Source: Streptomyces fagopyri
GTDB taxonomy: Bacteria > Actinomycetota > Actinomycetes > Streptomycetales > Streptomycetaceae
Reading direction: 5' to 3'
DNA length: 64,000 nt
NCBI RefSeq assembly: GCF_009498275.1
Contig: NZ_CP045643.1
Coordinates: 4,340,001 to 4,404,000, forward strand
In this document: positions 51,337-58,090 of the stretch, in pieces
Position numbering within the stretch: position 1 is the first letter of the stretch
Layout of the letters: each line of letters opens with the position of its first letter
Translations under genes and position numbers: made by a program
Notes under the pieces: generated by a model
What the model was told of the DNA's origin: nothing
Databases searched by the model: none
The model's input: only the letters and a program-made list of their open reading frames with translations

Positions 51337-52110
51337 TTGACTCAGTTCCAACATAACGCGCCTGAGCCGGAGAACAACACCCGGGGCGCGCTCCAGTTGT
51401 TCGACGTGTCCGGAGCGGACATCCGTTTCGGCCAGACTGAACACGGCACCCCCTACGCGGTTGCCGCTGACTTCGCGAAGGCCATGGGGTACGCCCGGAC
51501 GCAGAGTGCCACTGATCTCCTCGACGAGGAGGAGAAGGGTTACGCCCAGGCCGTAACCCCTGGCGGCACCCAGCGTCTTGCCGTCATCTACGAGGACGGC
51601 ATGTGGGAGCTGATCTTCCGCAGCACCCTTCCCGGGGCGAAAGCGATCAAGACCCGGGTGAAGGCGATCCTCAAGGAGATCCGCGAGACCGGCCGGTACG
51701 ACGCCACCGTCGACGTCCCGCAGGACTACGAGCAGGCACTCGTCCACCTCCTCGACAAGGTCCGCGAGAACAAGGCACTGGAGGCCGAGAACAAGGTCCT
51801 CGCGCCGAAGGCCGGCAAGTGGGATGAGTTCCTCAGCGCCGAGGGACTCATCGGGATGCGGGAGACCGCGGACCTGTTCCACCTCGACGTGCGAACCCTG
51901 ACGGCATGGCTCGTCGAGATTGGCGTGTTCCGCAAGCAGGTCTCCCGGAGTGGTGGCGCGCGGAACCTGCCGCGCAAGGCATACCAGGACTCGGGGCACT
52001 TCGAGGTGAAGATGGAGACGAAGAACGGGTTCCGGTTCCCTGTCGCTTACGCGACTGGCACCGGGCTCGACTTCATCGACGACCGTCGGAAGGCGCACGC
52101 CGCCGCCTGA
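51337..52110 (+). CDS. Bro-N / KilAC phage antirepressor
   Basis: A 257-residue protein. The N-terminal Bro-N domain has LQLFDVSGADIRFGQTEHG, DFAKAMGYARTQSATDLLDE and GMWELIFRSTLPGAKAIKTR. A coiled-coil linker follows. The C-terminal KilAC domain has GLIGMRETADLFHLDVRTLT. Proteins of this kind oppose the repressor and trigger lytic growth or respond to superinfection. TTG at 51337 is chosen because AAGGGAG lies 6-12 nt upstream; an upstream ATG at 51256 lacks a site. It is separately transcribed, since it follows the lysis terminator. Confidence 0.85.
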   Translation: MTQFQHNAPEPENNTRGALQLFDVSGADIRFGQTEHGTPYAVAADFAKAMGYARTQSATDLLDEEEKGYAQAVTPGGTQRLAVIYEDGMWELIFRSTLPGAKAIKTRVKAILKEIRETGRYDATVDVPQDYEQALVHLLDKVRENKALEAENKVLAPKAGKWDEFLSAEGLIGMRETADLFHLDVRTLTAWLVEIGVFRKQVSRSGGARNLPRKAYQDSGHFEVKMETKNGFRFPVAYATGTGLDFIDDRRKAHAAA

Positions 52111-52116
52111 TTCATT

Positions 52117-52304
52117 GCGCTGGCCCGGTCGATCGATACGGCGACGTCCGGCGAGTGCCAGACCTGCGGGGAGGCGGTGGCCGGCCCCGAGGACCGGACG
52201 CTGCCTCAGTTGACCCGCGAGCTCCGGCTGACGCTCGCCCAGCTGCTGGAGGGGCGGGCCGCTGACGATGACGACGACCTCGGAGACCTGGGCTCCCCCG
52301 ACTG
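52117..52304. repeat. 188-bp exact direct repeat, right copy
   Basis: Identical to 32721-32908 over 188 bp, starting 6 bp after the antirepressor stop. Here it lacks the start of the small-terminase gene and has no frame continuing into a terminase, so it is not a functional gene copy. It may be a relic of recombination or a second packaging-sequence copy. Confidence 0.97.
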
Positions 52305-52345
52305 CCTGGCTGAGGTCGTGCGTCTCCTCCAACTCGTCGTCCCCA

Positions 52346-52597
52346 CTACTCACTTTGGTCACCGGTCTCGGACGGCCGCTCGCCAAGGTGAGGGTCGTCG
52401 AACACTCGGACCTCCCACCACTCCTGAAAGACGTGCGGCTCGTTCCTCTTGGGGAGCGCAATGCGCCGTACCTGAATGCCCGTGCCGAGCATCTCGGCGC
52501 CTTCCATGAAGCGGGTTACGTCGCTGATGTCCTGCGTCAGGAGCAACTTGGTCTGCCGCGGGTTCTTGACGTATCCGCCAGTGGGGTCTTCGGGCAC
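52346..52597 (-). CDS. small leftward phage protein, unknown
   Basis: An 83-residue protein starting PEDPTGGYVKNPRQTKLLLT and ending with an acidic tail. GTG at 52597 is chosen because AAGGAGG lies exactly 5 nt upstream; a longer in-frame start exists at 52762. It lies between the repeat copy and the right end. Short proteins of this kind are common in Streptomyces prophages (recollection). Function unknown. Confidence 0.68.
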   Translation of the reverse strand: MPEDPTGGYVKNPRQTKLLLTQDISDVTRFMEGAEMLGTGIQVRRIALPKRNEPHVFQEWWEVRVFDDPHLGERPSETGDQSE

Positions 52598-52746
52598 CGC
52601 CGCCTCCTTGATGGGTCGCTCCTGCCAGGCTGCCAGGCGGACACGCGAGGGACGGCGGGTTTGCAGAGAAGCCACGCTTCCGCGCTCGGCGATCAATCGG
52701 GTCCCGGCCGGACGCCGATCCGGCCGGGGCCAGGCGCTTCTCGAAA

Positions 52747-52787
52747 GCTTCTGGCCCCGCACCGGATCACGATGCGGGGCCAGAAGC
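52747..52787 (-). terminator. 15-bp hairpin terminator
   Basis: A perfect 15-bp stem (52747-52761 with 52773-52787) closes an 11-nt loop. It lies 55 bp past the stop of the leftward gene at 52842-53066, whose transcript it probably ends. Confidence 0.85.
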
Positions 52788-52841
52788 CGAGTCGGGACTA
52801 AAGTGGGATGGCCACCTGCTGGTCACCAACTCTTGGCAGGG

Positions 52842-53066
52842 TTAAGCGAAGTAACGCGACGCAACGATCACCAGGCACACCAAGGCACTGATGATCACTG
52901 CAGTGGCCAGCAGGATGGCGATAACTCGGCCTGGACGACCGCGCTTCTCGGCGGCCCATCGGACCGTCTCCCAATACCTTTCGATCCAGCCCGTATGCGA
53001 ACTCAAGCGGTTGGCTCCTTCGGCTACTTCCGGCCAGCTACCTGGGCGTTCGCCTGAAAAAGGCAT
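52842..53066 (-). CDS. small leftward membrane protein near attR
   Basis: A 74-residue protein with a soluble N-terminal half (WPEVAEGANRLSSHTGWIER) and one C-terminal membrane helix (VIAILLATAVIISALVCLVI). Own terminator, opposite strand and placement next to attR suggest it may be expressed from the prophage, for example in superinfection exclusion. That role is inferred. The start is uncertain because no strong ribosome site was found. Confidence 0.55.
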   Translation of the reverse strand: MPFSGERPGSWPEVAEGANRLSSHTGWIERYWETVRWAAEKRGRPGRVIAILLATAVIISALVCLVIVASRYFA

Positions 53067-53279
53067 GGTTCGCCTAAGGCAGCGGGGGCCGGGATGAGGG
53101 GGAACTATGGCGCTCTTGCGTCTAGTTCGTCGAGGACCCTAGTCGAAGCTCAGGGCAAACGCCTCGCCCGGAGCCCCGATGAGAGCCCAATGGATGAACC
53201 CCCATCACATCCGCCGAGAAACTCCGTTTGTCCTGTGGGTACTAAGTGTTAGTGGAGTCATAGATAGAACTTGGGGTTG
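53067..53279. promoter_or_regulatory. right prophage arm, probable int promoter and attP arm
   Basis: 213 bp without a gene. In the circular phage this sequence lies directly upstream of int across the core. A possible -35 TTGTCC is at 53230, with A+T-rich sequence (TAGATAGAAC) before the core. TGGAGTCAT (53253-53261) is a near-complement of ATGACACCA (15973-15981) in the other arm, a possible arm-type integrase site. Confidence 0.45.
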
Positions 53280-53287
53280 CCCGAACC
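53280..53287. other. attR core
   Basis: CCCGAACC, the right copy of the crossover identity block. Left of it is phage sequence; right of it is tadA coding for RLSFLISGGTG in the leftward gene. It matches the attL core exactly. Confidence 0.88.
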
Positions 53288-54271
53288 GGTGCCTCCGCTG
53301 ATCAGGAAGGACAGCCGGGCCTCCAGCAGGGCCCGTAGGACACGGTCCCCGCCGGGCGGCACCGTGCCCGCGGCCACCAGCTCGTCGAGTGTGAACGCGC
53401 GCGGTCGTACGACGCGCAGCGACAGGCAGGTGGAGCCGACGGCGACCGGTGGCAGCACCGCGTGCAGCCGGGTGCCGTCCGGCAGCCGGGCGTCGACCCA
53501 GGGGCGCGCGTCGTCGAGTCTCCGTCCGGCCACGGCCGCGAGACGCTGCGCGAGGCGTCGTACGGCCGCCGCGTCCGGGAAGGAGACGGCCGTCAGTTCC
53601 AGACCGCCGCCCCGGTCGACCCAGACCCGGTCGGGCGCCGACACCAGGACGTCGGTGACCGACGGGTCGGCGAGCAACGGTTCCAGAGGTCCGCTGCCGA
53701 CCAGCTCGGAGCGCAACTGCCGGGCCGCTCCGAGTACTTCCGCGTCGCCGAGGACGCGGCCCTGCGCGCGCAGGGCCTGTGCCACGCGTGCCGGAGTGGG
53801 CTCCGACCCGCTCTCGGCCAGCCACTGCCGCACACCGTCCAACAACTCCGTACGACCCGTGTGCCCGGCGTGCCCCGTGCGTCCGGCGCGCACCGTGTGC
53901 TCGGCGTGCCCCGTGTGTCCCACGGCACCTGACGGTCCGGGCCGCCCGTCCGGCGCCACGGACCCCGTACGCCCACGCGGCCCCGCCGGACCTGACGTTC
54001 TTGCTGGTCCTGACATTCCTGGTGGCCCGGGCGGTGCTTGCGGTCGTGACAGTCCTCGCGGTGCCTGACCTACCTGCGTTCCTGGCGGTGCCTGCACCAC
54101 CGCCATCCACGGCGACGCCGCAGGCCCCGTCGGTCCCGCCGGTGCCCCTGTCGGTCCCGCCGGTGCCGTCCGTCGTGTCGGTCCTGTCGGATCATCCCCG
54201 GCCCTGTCCGGTGGCGTGGATCCGCTCCGGGCCGCCGCTCGGCGCGTCCCCGCACCGGTGTCCCGGTTCAC
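53280..54271 (-). pseudogene. TadA/CpaF ATPase, N-terminal half (split by prophage)
   Basis: Encodes the first 330 or so residues. A collagen-like Gly/Pro-rich N-terminus (about 20-125, with GPT, GPP and GPA triplets) is followed by the N-terminal ATPase domain (ELVGSGPLEPLLADPSVTDV, LLEARLSFLISGGTGSG). At the core the frame enters phage DNA and stops after a few codons at 53258, giving SGGTGSGNPKFYL. The P-loop lysine and threonines are lost, so a truncated product cannot bind ATP normally. GTG at 54271 overlaps the upstream stop. Precise excision would restore the gene. Confidence 0.93.
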
Positions 54272-55362
54272 GCGGCCCCGCCCTCCCCCGCCACCCGCTC
54301 CCAGAAGGCGCTGCAGAACCGGGCGAGCGGCCCCCGGACCGCTCCCCCGGGTGGCACACCGGCGTCCGGCAGCGGGGATTCGGCGGGCACTTCACCGACC
54401 AGAGGGAGCCCGAGCAGCCGGGCCACCTCGCGGTCGTCGAGTCCGGGAGCGTAGGGACCCCGGACCGCCACGCGCAGATCGCGCAGGACCATGCCGACCG
54501 CCGACGCCACCCGTCCGGCCGCCGCGATCGCGCGGAGGTCGGCGGGGACCACCAGCACCCCGAGGTCGAGCTGGGCGAGGGCCTCCGCGACGCCGTCGTC
54601 GATGCGGCGGGGCAGGTCCACGACCACCGCGCCGCCCCGCCGCCGGGCCGCGGCCAGAACGGCGCGGACCGCTTGCGACGGAATGACGACGGAGTCACCT
54701 CGATCCCAGCTGAGGACGCGCAGCGCGTGCAGTTCGGGCAGGGACTCCTCCAGCGCGCCGCCGCCGACCCGGCCGCGAGAGGCGGCGAACGCCGGCCAGC
54801 GCAGGCCCTCCACCGCCTCTCCGCCGAGCAGTACGTCGAGTCCGCCACCCAGGGGATCGGCGTCCACGAGCAGGGTGCGGCGTCCCTCGCGCGCCGAGGT
54901 GACGGCGAGCGCGCAGGCGAGCGTGGACGCTCCCGCCCCGCCCCGGCCGCCGATCACCCCCACCGTGAGCGCGGGCCGGCCCACGCCCTCGGCCACGTCG
55001 GCGATGCGGTCGACCAGCCACTGCTCGCCGTCGGGCAGCATCAGGACATGGTCGGCGCCGATCTCGACGGCCCGCCGCCAGACGCCCGAGTCGTCCTGGT
55101 CGCGCCCGACCAGCACCACTCCGCGCCTGCGCACGGCACCGCGCACCCGCCGGGCGGCGTCGTCGCCGACGAGCACCAGCGGTGCCGTCTCCCAGCCGCC
55201 CACGCGCTCCGGCACACCGTGGTGCACCTCCGGCCTCGCTCCTGCCGCCGCGCACAGGCGCAGCAGGTCATCGAGGAGTTCGACGTCCTCCGTGACGATC
55301 AATGGTCCGCCCTGCCGCCCGTCGGCGGCGGGTGGCACGTCGTGTGTGATGGCTCCCGCCAC
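54268..55362 (-). CDS. TadZ/CpaE-like (septum-site determining) ATPase
   Basis: A 364-residue MinD/ParA-superfamily protein. The N-terminal half is a receiver-like domain (LIVTEDVELLDDLLRLCAAA, RGVVLVGRDQDD). The ATPase has a deviant Walker A VGVIGGRGGAGASTLACALA, with arginine in place of the first lysine and serine in place of the final lysine, then LLVDADPLGGGLDVLLGGE and VVVDLPRRIDDG. Proteins of this family position Tad machinery at the pole or septum. It is the first gene of the tad operon and overlaps tadA by 4 bp. GTG at 55362. Equivalent to SCO3557 from memory. Confidence 0.87.
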   Translation of the reverse strand: MAGAITHDVPPAADGRQGGPLIVTEDVELLDDLLRLCAAAGARPEVHHGVPERVGGWETAPLVLVGDDAARRVRGAVRRRGVVLVGRDQDDSGVWRRAVEIGADHVLMLPDGEQWLVDRIADVAEGVGRPALTVGVIGGRGGAGASTLACALAVTSAREGRRTLLVDADPLGGGLDVLLGGEAVEGLRWPAFAASRGRVGGGALEESLPELHALRVLSWDRGDSVVIPSQAVRAVLAAARRRGGAVVVDLPRRIDDGVAEALAQLDLGVLVVPADLRAIAAAGRVASAVGMVLRDLRVAVRGPYAPGLDDREVARLLGLPLVGEVPAESPLPDAGVPPGGAVRGPLARFCSAFWERVAGEGGAA

Positions 55363-55957
55363 GATCTCCAGCCCCCTTCGCTGCTCCTTGCGCGGAGTCG
55401 CAGGGTTCCCTGCGGACCCGCGATTCCCACCCGTGTGGAGAACCGGCCTGCGGCCTCCCTATGAACGGCCGATACGAACCGGCCGAACGCGTCCCACAAA
55501 CGGAACCGGCCGTGAACTCGCCGCGAGGAACTCGCCGCGAGCGGGACGCGCTGGAATCACGGTGCAGCGATCGGGAAAATCGTGTGGATCTTGGTCGATA
55601 ACTGTGGACAACTCAGTGGTTGTGAATATCGCCTTCACCCATACCGGAAGCCCGTGCGCGACTTTCACAGAGCAGCGTCACGACTACACACGGTGACGAA
55701 TCTTGGGTACGCGAAAGAGGCCGCCGCAGCGGTGGCAACAGGGTTCCGGGGTCGCGCAGGAGGGGGTGAAAACCCATCCGGACATGCGACGACCCCCGCC
55801 GGGGGGGAGAGCGGGGGTCGTCCCCACGGCCGACTCGGGGGGGGAGGAGTCGGACCGGGTTAGCACGGTCGCGAACGATCCGTGACTTCCATGGTGTACC
55901 CGAGAGCCTTCTCAGGCAAACCCACACGCCCCACACTAGCCCGAATGGCGGGCGCCT
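55363..55957. other. divergent intergenic region with hairpin
   Basis: 595 bp between the leftward tad operon and the rightward phosphatase gene. It should hold both promoters. The stretch 55560-55700 is A+T-richer. An 11-bp hairpin (ACGACCCCCGC at 55789-55799 with 55811-55821, loop 11 nt) lies on the phosphatase side and may terminate or attenuate a rightward leader transcript. No gene was supported. Confidence 0.5.
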
Positions 55958-56791
55958 ATGCTCGGGCTCGTGGAAAACCACTCCTTGCCTCGCACGGCAG
56001 CCTTCTTTGACCTGGACAAGACGGTCATTGCGAAGTCGAGCACGCTCACGTTCAGCAAGTCGTTCTACCAAGGCGGACTGATCAACCGCAGGGCCGTCCT
56101 GCGTACCGCGTACGCCCAGTTCGTGTTCATGGCGGGTGGTGCGGACCACGACCAGATGGAGCGGATGCGCGCCTACCTGTCCGCGCTCTGCCGCGGCTGG
56201 AACGTCCAGCAGGTCAAGGAGATGGTCGCCGAGACGCTGCACGACCTGATCGACCCGATCATCTACGACGAGGCCGCCTCGCTCATCGAGGAGCACCACA
56301 CCGCCGGACGCGACGTCGTGATCGTGTCCACGTCGGGCGCGGAGGTGGTCGAGCCCATCGGGGAGCTGCTCGGCGCCGACCGGGTGGTGGCCACCCGGAT
56401 GGTCGTGGGCGAGGACGGCTGCTTCACCGGGGAGGTGGAGTACTACGCCTACGGGCCGACGAAGGCCGAGGCCGTGAGGGAACTGGCCGAGTCCGAGGGG
56501 TACGACCTCGCGCGGTGCTACGCGTACAGCGACTCCGCGACGGACGTCCCGATGCTGGAGTCCGTCGGGCACCCCCACGCGGTGAATCCGGACCGCGCGC
56601 TGCGGCGCGAGGCGACCGCGCGCGGGTGGCCCGTGCTGGACTTCCACCGCCCGGTGCGGCTCAAGCAGCGGCTGCCCGCGCTGTCGGTGCCGCAGCGTCC
56701 GGCGCTCGTCGCGGCGGCGGCGATAGGAGCGGCGGCGGCCACGGCGGGGCTCGTCTGGTACGCGAGCAGGCGGCGCGCCACCGCACTGTGA
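55958..56791 (+). CDS. HAD-superfamily IB phosphatase
   Basis: A 277-residue protein. Motif 1 AAFFDLDKTVIAKSST carries the nucleophilic aspartate. Motif 2 is VIVSTSGAE, a lysine lies in YGPTKAEAVRELAE, and motif 3/4 is YAYSDSATDVPMLESVGHPH. A C-terminal hydrophobic helix (ALVAAAAIGAAAATAGLVWY) suggests membrane attachment. The fold is that of SerB-like and lipid or amino-acid phosphomonoesterases; the substrate is unknown. From memory the S. coelicolor counterpart (SCO3558) is annotated as morphological-differentiation-associated. ATG at 55958; GTG at 55970 is an alternative. Confidence 0.9.
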   Translation: MLGLVENHSLPRTAAFFDLDKTVIAKSSTLTFSKSFYQGGLINRRAVLRTAYAQFVFMAGGADHDQMERMRAYLSALCRGWNVQQVKEMVAETLHDLIDPIIYDEAASLIEEHHTAGRDVVIVSTSGAEVVEPIGELLGADRVVATRMVVGEDGCFTGEVEYYAYGPTKAEAVRELAESEGYDLARCYAYSDSATDVPMLESVGHPHAVNPDRALRREATARGWPVLDFHRPVRLKQRLPALSVPQRPALVAAAAIGAAAATAGLVWYASRRRATAL

Positions 56792-56929
56792 GGCTGCCGC
56801 GCGGGCGGGCGTCCCGCAGGCGCGCAGGGCGCAATTCCCGCCCGATTCGCAGCCCTTTGAACCTAAAAGTAAAGAAGTGCGGCCAGGGGTTCCGCTTGCC
56901 CCGGACCAGGAGTACAAAGGGTTTAACGG

Positions 56930-57150
56930 CCCGCGAGACCAAGGACATCCGAAAGGATCGCCTTAAAACTCAACCAAGGCCCCACGGACCGAGCATGTAC
57001 ACCAAGAACCCACGCGACGTCGACCCGTCGATTACGGGCCAGCCGCACCAGGTGACGGGCAGCAGTTCCCGACCTGATGGGCGAACATCGAGGACGCTTG
57101 GTAACCCGGTGAGCATGCCAGCGGCGGTACGAGAACTCGTACCGCCGCAA
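56930..57150 (+). ncRNA. candidate structured RNA, possibly 6S-like
   Basis: The 373-bp gap between the phosphatase and the next leftward gene has no good reading frame. It shows RNA-like structure: ATCC-GAAA-GGAT at 56947-56958 forms a tetraloop hairpin, ACCAAG (56973) can pair with CTTGGT (57097), and a 13-bp hairpin ends it at 57148. I recall a 6S RNA being reported between the homologous S. coelicolor genes SCO3558 and SCO3559. Ends are approximate and strand is inferred from the terminal hairpin. Confidence 0.45.
57121..57148. terminator. 13-bp hairpin terminator
   Basis: GCGGCGGTACGAG (57121-57133) pairs perfectly with 57136-57148 around a 2-nt gap. It lies 16 bp past the stop of the leftward gene at 57165 and at the end of the candidate RNA, so it can serve both strands. 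Confidence 0.85.
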
Positions 57151-57164
57151 CCCTGTTCCGGGAC

Positions 57165-57989
57165 CTACGCGGCCCCGCGCTGAAGCGCCTCGCAGACGGC
57201 CGTCGACTCCCTGGCCCCCAGTCCGACCGCCTTGCCGCAGTGCGCGATCCAGGCCGCCATACCCTGCGGGGTACCGGAGACATAGCCTTCCAGGGCCGCC
57301 AGATAGCCCGCGCGGCCCAGTTCGGCGTGACCGACCTCCGCCGGACAGACCGACTTCGGGTCGAGGCCGCTGCCGATCAGCACGATGCGCTCCGCCGCAC
57401 GGGCGACCAGCCCGTTGTGGGTCCCGAAAGCGCGCAGAGCGAGCAGTTCGCCGTGCACGACGGCCGCCGTGACCAGTGCCGGGGCCGAGCCTCCGGCGAT
57501 GATCAGCCGAGAGAGCCCCTCCAGCCGGCCCGCCACCTCGGCCGCGCCCGGCAGCGGAAGTTCGACGAGCGGCTCGTGGACGGGTTCGCCGTCCTGGCGC
57601 GGCCTGCCGACCGCGTCCTCCCCGTCCGCGGCCGCGACGAGATGCAGCCGCGCCAGCACCCGCAGCGGCGACTGCCGCCAGATGGAGAGGAGTTGGCCCG
57701 CTTCTGCGGTCAGCCGGAGGGCGGCCCCGACCGTGCGGGCCTCGTCGTCCCCGCTGAAGTCGGTGCGGCGGCGCACCTCTTCGAGGGCCCAGTCGGCGCC
57801 GGACAGCGCCGCGGAGCCGCGTGCGCCACGCAGCGCGGCCTCGGAGGTGATCTCGTTGCTGCGACGTCGCATGATCCGGTGCCCGTAGACCCGGTCCACC
57901 GCCTTGCGGACGGACTCCACGGATTCGGCCACCCCGGGCAGCGAGGCCAGGGTCGCGAGCGGATCGGCGGTCGCGCCTGTCGTACTCAT
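57165..57989 (-). CDS. helical protein with degenerate Fic-type motif
   Basis: A 274-residue mostly helical protein. Near the C-terminal third, VVHGELLALRAFGTHNGLVA followed by RAAERIVLIGSGLDPK resembles the Fic core, but the catalytic pattern HPFxxGNGRxxR reads RAFGTHNGLVAR, so the histidine and the second-to-last arginine are missing. It is probably an inactive Fic-fold protein with a binding or regulatory role. From memory the Streptomyces counterpart carries an unspecific oxidoreductase label, which the sequence does not support. ATG at 57989 lies inside a 22-bp palindrome. Confidence 0.8.
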   Translation of the reverse strand: MSTTGATADPLATLASLPGVAESVESVRKAVDRVYGHRIMRRRSNEITSEAALRGARGSAALSGADWALEEVRRRTDFSGDDEARTVGAALRLTAEAGQLLSIWRQSPLRVLARLHLVAAADGEDAVGRPRQDGEPVHEPLVELPLPGAAEVAGRLEGLSRLIIAGGSAPALVTAAVVHGELLALRAFGTHNGLVARAAERIVLIGSGLDPKSVCPAEVGHAELGRAGYLAALEGYVSGTPQGMAAWIAHCGKAVGLGARESTAVCEALQRGAA

Positions 57990-57999
57990 GAGTACGACA
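57978..57999. promoter_or_regulatory. 22-bp perfect palindrome over a start codon
   Basis: TGTCGTACTCA and its exact complement meet at the start ATG of the leftward gene. It could be an operator in a leaderless or short-leader promoter, blocking transcription or translation start. The intergenic region shared with the divergent ATPase gene is only 101 bp. Confidence 0.75.
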
Positions 58000-58090
58000 C
58001 TACGCACCCCTGCCGCCGGGCCCACGAAGGAGTGGTCTTCTTCACCCCACCCGAACACCCTGCGCTATCAATCGACTACCCTTGGTGAAC

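Larger units (their letters stand above)
15958..53287 (+). mobile_element. temperate siphovirus prophage, about 37.3 kb
   Basis: Bounded by identical 8-bp sequences (CCCGAACC on the + strand) at 15958-15965 and 53280-53287, which also mark where tadA is broken. Modules in order: serine integrase, lysogeny control, early and replication genes, FtsK-like translocase region, HNH and terminase, HK97-type head, siphovirus tail, lysis, antirepressor. Every module needed for a temperate tailed phage is present and no structural gene is visibly broken, so it may be inducible. No recombination directionality factor was recognised with confidence. Confidence 0.95.

Noticed and set aside
15973..53261. 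Symmetric integrase arm sites from TGGAGTCAT and ATGACACCA
   Set aside because: They are 8/9 complementary, but their midpoint falls outside the 8-bp identity block, so they cannot be symmetric around the crossover. Kept only as a weak note.
53258..53279. The last codons of the right tadA fragment
   Set aside because: They are phage DNA read by chance after the core and do not match any ATPase sequence.
15958..53287. tRNA-associated attachment site
   Set aside because: No tRNA-like sequence at either end. The 8-bp identity lies in a protein-coding P-loop and the integrase is a serine type, which does not need tRNA sites.
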